A stretch of 64,000 nt of DNA from a bacterium BMS3Abin14 (GTDB lineage: Bacteria; BMS3Abin14). Every line of letters starts with the position of its first letter. Position 1 is the first letter of the stretch. A program made the translations under genes and the position numbers. Location of the stretch: NCBI GenBank assembly GCA_002897695.1, contig BDTG01000010.1, positions 89,671 to 153,670 on the forward strand. Reading direction: 5' to 3'. Positions 34,822 to 43,282 of the stretch are shown here, in pieces. The notes below the pieces were generated by a model. It had not been told where the DNA came from, did not search any database, and worked only from the letters and a program-made list of their open reading frames with translations.

Positions 34822-35126
34822 GATGAATCGAACCTCTCAATCTCTACTCCCCTCACTGAACCCGGTTGTGTTATTATGCCGGTCGGCGAGTTCCCAACCA
34901 CCTAATTTAACACAGGGTGAAACCCGAAGGGAAAAGAAAAACCCAGAGGAAAGATCTCAAGCATTTAGGCATCAAGGCACTGGGTTTCTCGCAGAGTACG
35001 CGGAGAAAGGATTTGGGTAAAGAAAGATTAAACCCTGGTTTTGGTTTTTTCTGTGAGCTTTGCGTGCTTGAGCGAGCCTAAGCGCGCGGGCGAGAGGAAA
35101 GAGGAGGTTTTTCAGGATGGAACGGC
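34822..35126. other. Non-coding gap with degenerate dispersed repeats
   Basis: The gap between the divergent uvrA and oppD genes contains a CACAGGGTGAAACCC-like stretch (about 34911), a CGCAGAGTACGCGGAGAAA stretch (about 34990-35008) and TTTGCGTGCTTGAGCGAGC (about 35060-35078). All resemble common dispersed intergenic repeats. No gene is supported. Confidence 0.55.
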
Positions 35127-36116
35127 ATGGCCGAAAACCTTCTTGACGTAATAGATCTGGTCACGAGGTTTCCCACCGAAAGGGGAGAACTCCGTGCGGT
35201 GGACGGGGTCTCATTCTCCCTCAGACGCGGTGAGATCCTCAGCCTGGTGGGCGAGTCCGGCTGCGGGAAGAGCATGACCGCACTGAGCATCATGCGGCTG
35301 GTCCCTCCCCCGGGGGAGATCGTATCGGGTCAGGTCCTCTTTGAGGGCCGGGACCTGATGTCCATGGATGGCGAGCGGATAAGGGAGCTTCGGGGAGACC
35401 GCATTTCCATGGTCTTTCAGGAACCCATGAGCGCGCTTAACCCCGTTTTCACCGTGGGGGACCAGGTCGCCGAGGTCCTGAGGATTCACAGGAAAATGGA
35501 CGCGAAGAACGCCATGGAGGCAGCGTTGGGAATCCTGAAACGTGTCGGCCTGCCCGATCCCGAAAGCAGGATTACGGAGTACCCGCACCAGATGTCAGGG
35601 GGGATGCAGCAGAGGATTCTCATTGCCATGGCCGTTGCCTGTGAACCCGCTGTTCTCATTGCGGACGAACCCACGACGGCCCTTGATGTCACCGTCCAGG
35701 CCCAGATCCTTCGTCTCATGGAGGAGATAATCAGGCTTGGAGAGGGGGGCGCGGCGCTGCTCATTACCCACGACCTCGGGGTCGTTGCCGAAGTGGCCGA
35801 CAGGGTGTGCGTCATGTACGCCGGGGCGATCCTTGAAAAGAGCCCTGTCCGGGAGCTTTTCGCTGACCCATGGCATCCGTACACCATGGGTCTTATCAGG
35901 TCCCTTCCAACCCTGAAGAGGCGTGAGTTTCATGCCATTCCCGGGGCGGTCCCCGACCTCGCCAGGCTGCCGGGGGCCTGCAGATTTCATCCCAGATGTC
36001 CCCGGGCTCAGGGAATTTGCGGGGAAAAGGAACCGGCTCTTCTAACAACCGGTGAAAGATCAGTCCGGTGTCACTTTCCCGGGGCGGAGAACGCGGGCCT
36101 CAGGAGGTCGATCTGA
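35127..36116 (+). CDS. oppD: Oligopeptide/dipeptide ABC transporter ATP-binding protein (OppD/DppD type)
   Basis: The 329-residue ATPase has Walker A GESGCGKSM, signature MSGGMQQRILIAMAV, Walker B LIADEPTTALD and the C-terminal oligopeptide-transporter extension with a Cys cluster (ACRFHPRCPRAQGICGEKEP) that can bind Fe-S. It powers peptide or nickel uptake with an OppF partner. No permease or binding-protein genes are in the window, so the substrate is unknown. Its stop overlaps the proposed oppF start. Confidence 0.94.
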   Translation: MAENLLDVIDLVTRFPTERGELRAVDGVSFSLRRGEILSLVGESGCGKSMTALSIMRLVPPPGEIVSGQVLFEGRDLMSMDGERIRELRGDRISMVFQEPMSALNPVFTVGDQVAEVLRIHRKMDAKNAMEAALGILKRVGLPDPESRITEYPHQMSGGMQQRILIAMAVACEPAVLIADEPTTALDVTVQAQILRLMEEIIRLGEGGAALLITHDLGVVAEVADRVCVMYAGAILEKSPVRELFADPWHPYTMGLIRSLPTLKRREFHAIPGAVPDLARLPGACRFHPRCPRAQGICGEKEPALLTTGERSVRCHFPGAENAGLRRSI

Positions 36117-37075
36117 GCCCCCCACTGCTTCAGATACGGGACCTGACCAGAATCTTCCCCGTCAAGGGGGGCGTCCTCGGCAAGGTCACAGGCGGCATAA
36201 GGGCCGTGGACCACGTCTCCTTTGATATCGGCAGGGGAGAGGTCTTCGGGCTCGTGGGCGAATCGGGGTGCGGCAAAACCACGCTGGGAAGGATGCTGCT
36301 CCGGCTCATTGAACCCACGGAAGGCGCCGTCTTTTTCGACGAAATAGAGATAACGCTGCTTGACCGGCGCCGTCTGCGCCCGCTTCGGCACCGCATGCAG
36401 ATAGTTTTTCAGGACCCTTTCGGTTCGCTCAATCCCCGAAAGACGGTGGAATCCATCATTGGAGAACCACTGAGGCTGGCGGGAAAATCCACATCTCAAA
36501 CGGCGTCCGAGGTTGAGCAGATGCTGCATACCGTTGGGCTGCCGGAGGGGAGTTCGTGGAAATATCCCCACGAGTTTTCCGGTGGCCAGAGACAGAGGAT
36601 CGGCATAGCCAGGGCACTCATCCTCCGTCCCGACTTCCTCCTGGCCGACGAACCTGTCTCTGCTCTGGACGTTTCCATCCAGGCCCAGATCCTGAGCCTT
36701 CTGGTGGATCTGAAGGACCGTTTTTCATTAACCATGCTCTTCATCTCCCACGACCTGCGGGTTGTCCGGAGCCTGTGCGACCGTGTGGCGGTGATGTACC
36801 TTGGGCGTATCGTGGAAATCGGCCCCGTCGAGGATATTTATTCTCGCCCTGTCCACCCATATTCCGAGGCCCTGATTCGGGCTATCCCCGAGCCCGATCC
36901 CGAGAAACGCGGACATGACGCCGCCCCGGCGGGTGAGGTGCCCAGCCCGGCAAATCCTCCTTCCGGCTGCCATTTTCATCCACGCTGTCCCCTCAGGATC
37001 GAACGTTGTGCCTTCGAGGCGCCGGACCTGACATCAAGGGGCAACGACCGTTTCGCTGCCTGCCACGTGCGATAG
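36113..37075 (+). CDS. oppF: Oligopeptide/dipeptide ABC transporter ATP-binding protein (OppF/DppF type), probable CTG start
   Basis: The 320-residue ATPase has Walker A GESGCGKTTLGR, signature FSGGQRQRIGIARAL, Walker B LLADEPVSALD and the C-terminal Cys-containing extension (CHFHPRCPLRIERC). The start is placed at CTG 36113-36115, five bases after GGAGG and overlapping the oppD stop as CTGA. The protein then begins SPPLLQIRDLTRIFPVKGG, exactly where OppF proteins begin. A GTG at 36068 would add 15 unconserved residues. Confidence 0.93.
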   Translation: MSPPLLQIRDLTRIFPVKGGVLGKVTGGIRAVDHVSFDIGRGEVFGLVGESGCGKTTLGRMLLRLIEPTEGAVFFDEIEITLLDRRRLRPLRHRMQIVFQDPFGSLNPRKTVESIIGEPLRLAGKSTSQTASEVEQMLHTVGLPEGSSWKYPHEFSGGQRQRIGIARALILRPDFLLADEPVSALDVSIQAQILSLLVDLKDRFSLTMLFISHDLRVVRSLCDRVAVMYLGRIVEIGPVEDIYSRPVHPYSEALIRAIPEPDPEKRGHDAAPAGEVPSPANPPSGCHFHPRCPLRIERCAFEAPDLTSRGNDRFAACHVR

Positions 37076-37086
37076 GTCCGGGAAGA

Positions 37087-38211
37087 ATGATATTCACTCC
37101 CCAACCGGAGGAAGGCGCTGCTGTATACATCCACATCCCGTTCTGCACCACCCTGTGCCCCTACTGCCATTTTTTCCGGGTCCCCCCCGGCCCCGGAGAT
37201 GTGGAAACTTATCTTGAGGCCGTCCTGAAGGAGGCCGCATCTTTGAGGGATATGGTTCCGGGACACGTGAGGACCGTCTACGTTGGCGGAGGCACTCCCT
37301 CACTGCTGCCGGCATCTTTTTATGCTCGGCTGTTTGAGGCGATGGACGGCGTGCTTCCCTTAGACCGTGTTGCGGAGATGAGTCTGGAGGTCGACGCCGG
37401 GGTCGATGACGAGAAACTGGCGCAACTGGCCGAGGCGGGATTCGACAGGGTGAGCATTGGGGTCAAGTCCTTTCAGGAACACAGCATCGGGGTGTTGGGA
37501 GCAGGCCGGTGGGACGGAGACCGGGGCATGGTGGTATCAAGGGCCAGGGCCGCCGGGTTTTCATCAGTGGGGATCGACCTGATCTACGGGTTCGAGGGGC
37601 AGGGGATGGATGCCTTCAGGGCCGACCTGAGGACGGCGCTGGCGGTCGGGCCGGATCATATCTCCCTTTACGCTCTGGAACAAAACGGCGACATGGGGCC
37701 CAGAGAGGCTGACGGGGACCTCGCGGCGGCCATGTTCCGGATGGCACGGAGGATGCTGTTGGCCGGGGGATATGGACAGTACGAGATCTGCAACTTTGCC
37801 CGTCCCGGCCATGAGTGCCTGCACAACATGAACTACTGGTGCGACGGGGATTATTTCGGGCTGGGACCGTCAGCCCACAGTTCGCTGACTGTGGGGGGGA
37901 CGCGTGAGCGGTTTTCCAACGGGCCGGATCTGGCAGGTTATCTCGCCAACCCGGAGGGACTGCGGGAGAACCTTTCCAGTGATGCGGAGGAGAACAGAGC
38001 GCGGGAGGCCCTTATCCTCAGGTTGAGATTGACGCAAGGAGTTAAGGTGGAAGAGTTCACGATGCGTTACGGCATTGACCCTCTGAAAATACTCGGTGCG
38101 GATATTGATGAATTCATCCAGATAGGACTCATGCGCGCGGCTCCGGGAAGAATTCGCCTTACGACGCGGGGAATGCTGCTGTCAAACGAGATATTCGCGA
38201 GGATAATATGA
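37087..38211 (+). CDS. hemW: HemW-type radical SAM protein (coproporphyrinogen oxidase-like heme chaperone)
   Basis: The 374-residue protein has the radical SAM cluster motif CTTLCPYCHFF preceded by YIHIPF, then GGGTPSLL and the HemW features GIDLIYGFEGQ and QYEICNFARPGHECLHNMNYW. HemW inserts heme into respiratory proteins rather than decarboxylating coproporphyrinogen; true HemN has CNFC. The ATG at 37087 is 11 bases after the oppF stop. In many bacteria hemW lies just before hrcA-grpE-dnaK-dnaJ, and grpE follows here. Confidence 0.93.
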   Translation: MIFTPQPEEGAAVYIHIPFCTTLCPYCHFFRVPPGPGDVETYLEAVLKEAASLRDMVPGHVRTVYVGGGTPSLLPASFYARLFEAMDGVLPLDRVAEMSLEVDAGVDDEKLAQLAEAGFDRVSIGVKSFQEHSIGVLGAGRWDGDRGMVVSRARAAGFSSVGIDLIYGFEGQGMDAFRADLRTALAVGPDHISLYALEQNGDMGPREADGDLAAAMFRMARRMLLAGGYGQYEICNFARPGHECLHNMNYWCDGDYFGLGPSAHSSLTVGGTRERFSNGPDLAGYLANPEGLRENLSSDAEENRAREALILRLRLTQGVKVEEFTMRYGIDPLKILGADIDEFIQIGLMRAAPGRIRLTTRGMLLSNEIFARII

Positions 38212-38343
38212 AGTATTGCCCCTTGCCACCTGAAAAACGCTGGTTATGTTAGGCACTATTCCAGGGTATTGTGAAGCGCCGGATTTTGGCCGGTTGACAA
38301 GGGCCGGAAGAAGGCGCGTCCAGATTTTTCAGGAGGAACCGTT

Positions 38344-38964
38344 TTGAAACACCCAGATAATGATCCGCATGATACAGCTGTCGGAAAACCGGCGCCCGGT
38401 AAAAATCGGGAAGATAAAAATCCAGGGGCAACGGATGAAGAGGGGGAGACACCACTGGTGACTGTTCCGCTTTCCGAGTACGAGGAACTTGTGGGGAAAG
38501 CAGCGGAGTCTGCGGAGTATAAGGATCTTTACCTGAGGGCTGCCGCTGATCTTGATAATTACCGCAAGAGGACGGCCCGGGAGCGCGAAGATCTGGTCTG
38601 CTTTGCCAATGAGCGCCTGGTCCATGATCTCCTGCCCATTCTTGACAATCTGGACAGAGCCCTGGAAGCAGAGGAGCCTACCCCCGCCACCATGAGTATC
38701 CTGGAGGGTGTGCGCATGGTCACCGATCAGCTTAAAGGCGTCTTGGAGAAGTGCGGACTTGAATCGCTGTCCCCCGTCGGAGAACCGTTTGACCCCAACA
38801 TTCATGAGGCTATCGGAGTACTTCCTTCACAGCACCACGAGGAGGGCACGGTGATCAACGAGCTCCAGAGGGGATACGCATTCAGGGGCAAAGTTGTTCG
38901 GCCATCCATGGTCCACGTGTCCGGTGGAAAATCTGCGGACCCCGAAAAGGGTGAAGAGAAATAG
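38344..38964 (+). CDS. grpE: Nucleotide exchange factor GrpE
   Basis: GrpE releases ADP from DnaK. The 206-residue protein has an acidic, disordered start (about 40 residues), a long helix (YLRAAADLDNYRKRTARERED), and the C-terminal beta part with NPNIHEAIGV-like DPNIHEAIGVLPS and VHGKVVRPSMV-like GKVVRPSMVHVSGG. The TTG start has AGGAGG seven bases upstream. It precedes dnaJ by three bases, with no dnaK between them. Confidence 0.95.
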   Translation: MKHPDNDPHDTAVGKPAPGKNREDKNPGATDEEGETPLVTVPLSEYEELVGKAAESAEYKDLYLRAAADLDNYRKRTAREREDLVCFANERLVHDLLPILDNLDRALEAEEPTPATMSILEGVRMVTDQLKGVLEKCGLESLSPVGEPFDPNIHEAIGVLPSQHHEEGTVINELQRGYAFRGKVVRPSMVHVSGGKSADPEKGEEK

Positions 38965-38967
38965 GCT

Positions 38968-40083
38968 ATGGAAAAAAGGGACTACTATGAAACTCTGGAA
39001 ATCTCCCGGGATGCAGACGGCGAGGAAATAAAGAAAGCATACCGGCGGCTTGCCATCGAGTATCATCCAGACCGAAACCCCGGCGACAAACAGGCAGAGG
39101 AAAAATTCAAGGAACTCAGCGAAGCCTACGCGATCCTTTCCGACGGTGAGAAACGGGGAATGTACGACCAGTTCGGACATGCCGGTCTTTCAGGAAATGG
39201 AGGATTTCCCGGAGGATTCGATTTCGGGGGGTCCTTTACCGATCTCTTTTCGGACCTTTTTCAGGATTTTTTTGGCGGGGGACGATCCGGGCGCAGGTCC
39301 ACCGGAATCCGCGGACAGGATCTCAGATACCGTCTCCACATTACCTTCGAGGAAGCCGTGTTCGGAGCCGAGAAGGAGATCCGATATCCCAACATGGAAC
39401 AGTGCGATCAATGCCTGGGGGACGGGGCAGAGCCGGGACACAGCCGGGTTGAATGCAAGGTCTGCTCCGGCCGGGGTGAAGTCCGCTACCAGCAGGCCTT
39501 TTTTACCATGGCCAGGCCATGCCCCAACTGCAACGGACAGGGCAGCGTTATAGAACATCCCTGCAAGCGGTGTAACGGCAAGGGGCGTATCCGCGGCCAG
39601 AAGGTTCTGACCGTCCGGATACCCCACGGGGTAGATAACGGAACACGGCTCAGACTTCAGAGTGAGGGGGATAGCGGGCTTTCCGGCGGCGGCCCGGGGG
39701 ATCTGTTTGTTCTCCTGGAAGTCGAGTCCCACCCTCTCTTCGTGCGTGAGGAAAACAACATCATGTGTGATGTTCCCCTGAGGGTTGAGACCGCCGTGCT
39801 GGGCGGAAAAATCCAGATCCCCACCCTGGATGGCCCCATGGATCTGAAAATTCCTGCCGGCACACAACCCGGCCAGATCTTTCACCTCAAGGGTAAAGGG
39901 GTACCCAGCCTGCATGGCTCCGGGCGGGGGGATCAGTACGTGAGAATTATGGTGGAAATCCCCAGAAAGCTGAACCGGAAGCAGAAAAAACTTTTCGAGG
40001 AGTTCGAGGTGCAGGGGAGTACATCGTTCTATAAGGCTGTCCGAGACTTTTCAAGGAAGATGGAAGAATCCGCAAAGAAATAG
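38968..40083 (+). CDS. dnaJ: Chaperone DnaJ
   Basis: DnaJ delivers substrates to DnaK and stimulates its ATPase. The 371-residue type I protein has the J-domain (residues 4-70) with HPD in IEYHPDRNPGD, a Gly/Phe-rich region, four zinc-finger motifs CDQCLGDG, CKVCSGRG, CPNCNGQG and CKRCNGKG, and the C-terminal substrate domains. It is normal in length and follows grpE directly. Confidence 0.97.
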   Translation: MEKRDYYETLEISRDADGEEIKKAYRRLAIEYHPDRNPGDKQAEEKFKELSEAYAILSDGEKRGMYDQFGHAGLSGNGGFPGGFDFGGSFTDLFSDLFQDFFGGGRSGRRSTGIRGQDLRYRLHITFEEAVFGAEKEIRYPNMEQCDQCLGDGAEPGHSRVECKVCSGRGEVRYQQAFFTMARPCPNCNGQGSVIEHPCKRCNGKGRIRGQKVLTVRIPHGVDNGTRLRLQSEGDSGLSGGGPGDLFVLLEVESHPLFVREENNIMCDVPLRVETAVLGGKIQIPTLDGPMDLKIPAGTQPGQIFHLKGKGVPSLHGSGRGDQYVRIMVEIPRKLNRKQKKLFEEFEVQGSTSFYKAVRDFSRKMEESAKK

Positions 40084-40119
40084 CGACGCTCTTTTTCTCA
40101 GGACACTGGACTGTTGCAT

Positions 40120-41640
40120 CTACCCGTAAGCTCTGGTCAGGACGGGACGGTACTGGATGGCTTCGGCCAGGTGCTCCGGTCCGGGAACCTCTCTTCCCTC
40201 CAGATCGGCCAGGGTCCTGGCAATCCTCAATGTCCGATGGTACCCACGTGCGGTTAGTCCAAGCCTCCTGACGGCTTCTTTAAGCAGCGCTTCCCCTTCA
40301 CGGCCGATGGGGCAGATTTTTTCGAGATCACCGTGCGACAATCTGCTGTTGAGGGTGGGGAAACCATCTCCTGCCCTTTCGGCCTGGACGGCGCGGGCGG
40401 CTTTCACCCTCTTGGCGACAACCCCGGAATCCTCCCCGGGCCGGTGGGATGAGATCCTCTCCGGCGGGACACCCTGAACATCCACGACCAGGTCGATGCG
40501 GTCCATCAAAGGGCCGGAGATCCGCCTTCGATATCTGCTCACCGCTGACGGAGAACAGATGCAGGGCCGTGTCTCATGGCCGAGAAAACCGCATGGACAG
40601 GGGTTTGTCGCCCCAACCAGGATAAACCGGGAGGGGTAGCTTGCGGATCGGGCGGCCCTTGTAATTGTGATTCTGCCGTCCTCGAGAGGTTGCCGCAGTG
40701 TTTCCAGGGAGGAGCGTCTAAACTCCGACATCTCGTCTAAAAAAAGGACCCCGTGGTGTGCCAGGGTTATCTCCCCGGGCCGGGGGAATGATCCACCGCC
40801 GGCAAGCCCAACGTGGGAGACGGTGTGATGAGGTGAACGAAATGGGGGGCTGGTGATGACGCCGTCTCCCGGCGAAAGCAGGCCCGCGATGCTGTGAATA
40901 GCGGTTACCTCCACGATCTGTTCCGAGGTGAGGGGAGGGAGTATTCCGGGAAGCCTTCGGGCCAGCATCGTCTTTCCGGACCCTGGAAATCCAACCATAA
41001 GCAGGTTGTGGCCTCCGGCGGCGGCGATCTCCAGGACCCTTCTCGGTACCTCCTGGCCCTTGACCTCCGACAGGTCCGGTATCCTGTCCGGATTCCGGAC
41101 GGCGGCCGGCGTCGCCGGATCGAGAGTCCTATTGCCCCTCAAAAATTCGGTCACCTCCGAGAGCCTGTCAACCGGAAAAGCGCGGCATCCCTTCACCAGA
41201 GCGGCCTCCCCGGCCATCTCTTTTGGCAGGATCATTCCCTCAATTCCTGTTTTCCTGGCGAGAAGAGCCGCGGGGAAAGCAGGCTCCCATCCGACGACCT
41301 CGCCGGTGAGGGAGAGCTCTCCCATAACAAGGTAACCGTCCAGAGCGCTTGGGGAAAATGCCCGGAGAGCCGCGAGGATTCCCAGCGCGATGGGCAGGTC
41401 GTATCGGCTTCCCTCCTTTTTCAGGTCGGCCGGGGCCAGGTTGACGGTGACCCTTGAGGGAGGGAGTTCGTAGCCGGAGTTTCTCAGGGCCGCCAGTACC
41501 CTCTCCCTGCTCTCCCGTATGGCCATGTCGCCCATCCCCACGATCGTCAGGCCCGGCATCCCGTTGGAAAGGTCCAGCTCCACGTGGACCGGGACGGCCT
41601 CCAGACCGGAAATAGAACATGAAAGTATTCGCGAGACCAT
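40120..41640 (-). CDS. comM: ComM/YifB-family AAA+ ATPase (Mg chelatase-like)
   Basis: The 506-residue protein has an N-terminal Lon-like fold (SRILSCSISGLEAVPVHVELDLSNGMPG), the MCM/Mg-chelatase-like AAA+ core with Walker A GFPGSGKTMLARRL and Walker B HGVLFLDEMSEF, and a Cys motif GATNPCPCGFLGHETRPCIC. ComM is a hexameric helicase that helps integrate transformed DNA by branch migration. It lies directly downstream of yraN. Confidence 0.95.
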   Translation of the reverse strand: MVSRILSCSISGLEAVPVHVELDLSNGMPGLTIVGMGDMAIRESRERVLAALRNSGYELPPSRVTVNLAPADLKKEGSRYDLPIALGILAALRAFSPSALDGYLVMGELSLTGEVVGWEPAFPAALLARKTGIEGMILPKEMAGEAALVKGCRAFPVDRLSEVTEFLRGNRTLDPATPAAVRNPDRIPDLSEVKGQEVPRRVLEIAAAGGHNLLMVGFPGSGKTMLARRLPGILPPLTSEQIVEVTAIHSIAGLLSPGDGVITSPPFRSPHHTVSHVGLAGGGSFPRPGEITLAHHGVLFLDEMSEFRRSSLETLRQPLEDGRITITRAARSASYPSRFILVGATNPCPCGFLGHETRPCICSPSAVSRYRRRISGPLMDRIDLVVDVQGVPPERISSHRPGEDSGVVAKRVKAARAVQAERAGDGFPTLNSRLSHGDLEKICPIGREGEALLKEAVRRLGLTARGYHRTLRIARTLADLEGREVPGPEHLAEAIQYRPVLTRAYG

Positions 41641-41643
41641 GGC

Positions 41644-42108
41644 TTATTCCTTCCTTTTCCGTTTCGGGTATATGCGTTTTCTCAGGGACCTGGCCCAACT
41701 GATGCGGCCCTGGATGACGGTGTCGTCGGTAAGGTGGAAGGCGTCCTGAAGATGATTGATTTTCGCCCGCCCCTTCGAGGAAACGGACAGGGTCAGGACA
41801 TCGAAACGGCACGGGATATCACCTGCCCGGTGGGCCAGGAGATAGCAACGGGCTGCGTTGATCGTTCTGGCGACCTTCCGGCCGTCAACGGCATTGATGG
41901 GGTCCATCAGATAAGGTTCACGCCTGGTCTTGACCTCCACGAATATAGTAACGCCGGCCTTTTTTGCGATGATGTCGATCTCGCCGAGTTTGCAGCGGAA
42001 GTTCCTTTCGAGTATTCTGTAGCCACGCAGACGCAGGTAGCGGACTGCCAGATCTTCCCCTTTTCGTCCGGTGGCAAGGTGCGGCGCGCTGTCTTTGGAA
42101 TGGGTCAT
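41644..42108 (-). CDS. yraN: YraN-family (UPF0102) endonuclease-like protein
   Basis: The 154-residue protein shows the UPF0102 nuclease-like core: GRKGEDLAVRYLRLRGYRILERNFRCKLGEIDIIAK, then VFVEVKTRREPYLMDPINAVDGRKVARTI. The latter carries the E-x-K residues of the PD-(D/E)XK fold. The ATG at 42108 is where the family begins; a longer frame upstream runs through repeat DNA. A C-terminal basic tail (RKRIYPKRKRKE) is extra. It precedes comM by three bases. Confidence 0.92.
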   Translation of the reverse strand: MTHSKDSAPHLATGRKGEDLAVRYLRLRGYRILERNFRCKLGEIDIIAKKAGVTIFVEVKTRREPYLMDPINAVDGRKVARTINAARCYLLAHRAGDIPCRFDVLTLSVSSKGRAKINHLQDAFHLTDDTVIQGRISWARSLRKRIYPKRKRKE

Positions 42109-42141
42109 GCCGAAGTGGGTGCAAGATAGCAGCCAAAGTCT

Positions 42142-42164
42142 GTCACGTCGCAGTCCGACGTGAC
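42142..42164. repeat. Perfect inverted repeat GTCACGTCG/CGACGTGAC
   Basis: Nine-base arms flank CAGTC, 34 bases upstream of yraN. The GTCACGTCG word also occurs twice near 21.88-21.9 kb, and a GTCACGCCG variant begins the element at 52.985 kb. Confidence 0.6.
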
Positions 42165-42324
42165 GTGTAAGGAGAAAAACCTGGGGGTCGTAGCTTGTAT
42201 TTTCACATTTGCCTATCAAGTCTCTGATAATCCTTGAGATGGAAACCGGGTACATTTTAGGACCAACCGTGGGGCCAGATCCTGCCTTCTTACTTTTTCT
42301 TACAATCTTCGCTGAAGCTACGGC

Positions 42325-42655
42325 GTGACAAGGGTGGGATCCTTGAGGGTAATGACGGATGCATCAGGAACTATCGTCAAACGGGACGATTATGACAGCT
42401 TTGGAAATATCCTGTTTGATACGAATCCCTCATTTTCTGTTCCGTTTGGCTTCGCCGGAGGCTTGCACGACAAAGATACCGGCCTGGTGCGCTTCGGTGC
42501 CAGGGATTACGATCCGGCAACGGGGAAGTGGACCGCGAAGGATCCTATAGATTTCGGGGGAGGGGATTTGAACCTCCTGTCGTACACGGGTCAGGATCCG
42601 GTGAATGGGGTTGATCCGGAGGGGAAGCTAGCTTTTGGTGCATTATATGGCGTAT
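42325..42655 (+). pseudogene. Rhs repeat-associated core, C-terminal fragment
   Basis: About 110 codons match the end of the Rhs core: VGSLRVMTDASGTIVKRDDY, DSFGNIL, VPFGFAGGLHDKDTGLVRFGARDYDPATGKWTAKDPI and NLLSYTGQDPVNGVDPEGK. The thousands of bases that should precede it are missing: a stop lies four codons upstream. The toxin tip that should follow is replaced by an IS256 fragment. It is a decayed remnant of a large YD-repeat toxin gene. Confidence 0.8.
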
Positions 42656-42665
42656 TTGTGGGAGG

Positions 42666-42965
42666 GTTGCCGCGAAGCTGGAAGAGATGAAATTGCCCAA
42701 GGCTGCCAGGATGGTTCGTGAGGACATTGATGAGACCCTGACTTACTATAACTTTCCTTCGGAACATTGGCGCAGGATTCGGACCAACAATCCACTGGAA
42801 AGGATCATGCGGGAAATCAGGAGACGTACCCGTGTTGTCGGTGCTTTCCCGGACGGCAACTCGGCCCTGATGCTGGTGGCGGCACGGCTCAGGCACATTG
42901 CCGGAACTCGGCGGGGAATGAAACGATATCTTAGAATGGAGAGGCTATTTGAGGCCGAGATGACG
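42666..42965 (+). pseudogene. IS256 (mutator) family transposase, C-terminal fragment
   Basis: The frame reads AAKLEEMKLPKAARMVREDI, ETLTYYNFPSEHWRRIRTNNPLER, EIRRRTRVVGAFPDGNSALMLV and ARLRHIAGTRRGMKRYL. These are hallmark C-terminal blocks of IS256 transposases, including the RTNNPLER segment with the catalytic Glu. The N-terminal two-thirds with the DD residues is absent, and the frame runs on past the usual end to 43205. The junction with the Rhs fragment lies at about 42656-42665. Confidence 0.85.
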
Positions 42966-43282
42966 CCGGCATCACCGTGTATTCCTCCTGCTTCTTCCGT
43001 GATCCTCATCTTATGTCTGGACTCCATTTATCTGTCCCTCCTCGCCCTCTATTCTACACTAAACTCAAGGGGGGAAATTGTCTCACTTACATTGGCACAG
43101 AGGGGGATCCTGAGCTGTCTAGACATTTCTGCTCCTCCTTTTCTTGTGGTAAAAGGTGGAGCGAGAATGGAGCCAACTCGGTTGGATGAAATCTCAAAAG
43201 TGTGAAAGGAGAGAAATGCCCCCAGAGATCTGGGAGGCGAAGCCGAAAGTTTTGGCGAAGGTGGACGAGATATGGAATTTTT
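42966..43282. other. Gap after the IS256 remnant
   Basis: The gap contains only the read-through extension of the IS256 fragment and AT-richer sequence up to the glpD stop. No terminal inverted repeat, gene or terminator was recognised. Confidence 0.45.

Noticed and set aside
38212-38343. CIRCE or sigma-32 promoter before grpE
   Set aside because: No CIRCE dyad and no convincing CTTGAAA/CCCCAT pair was found.
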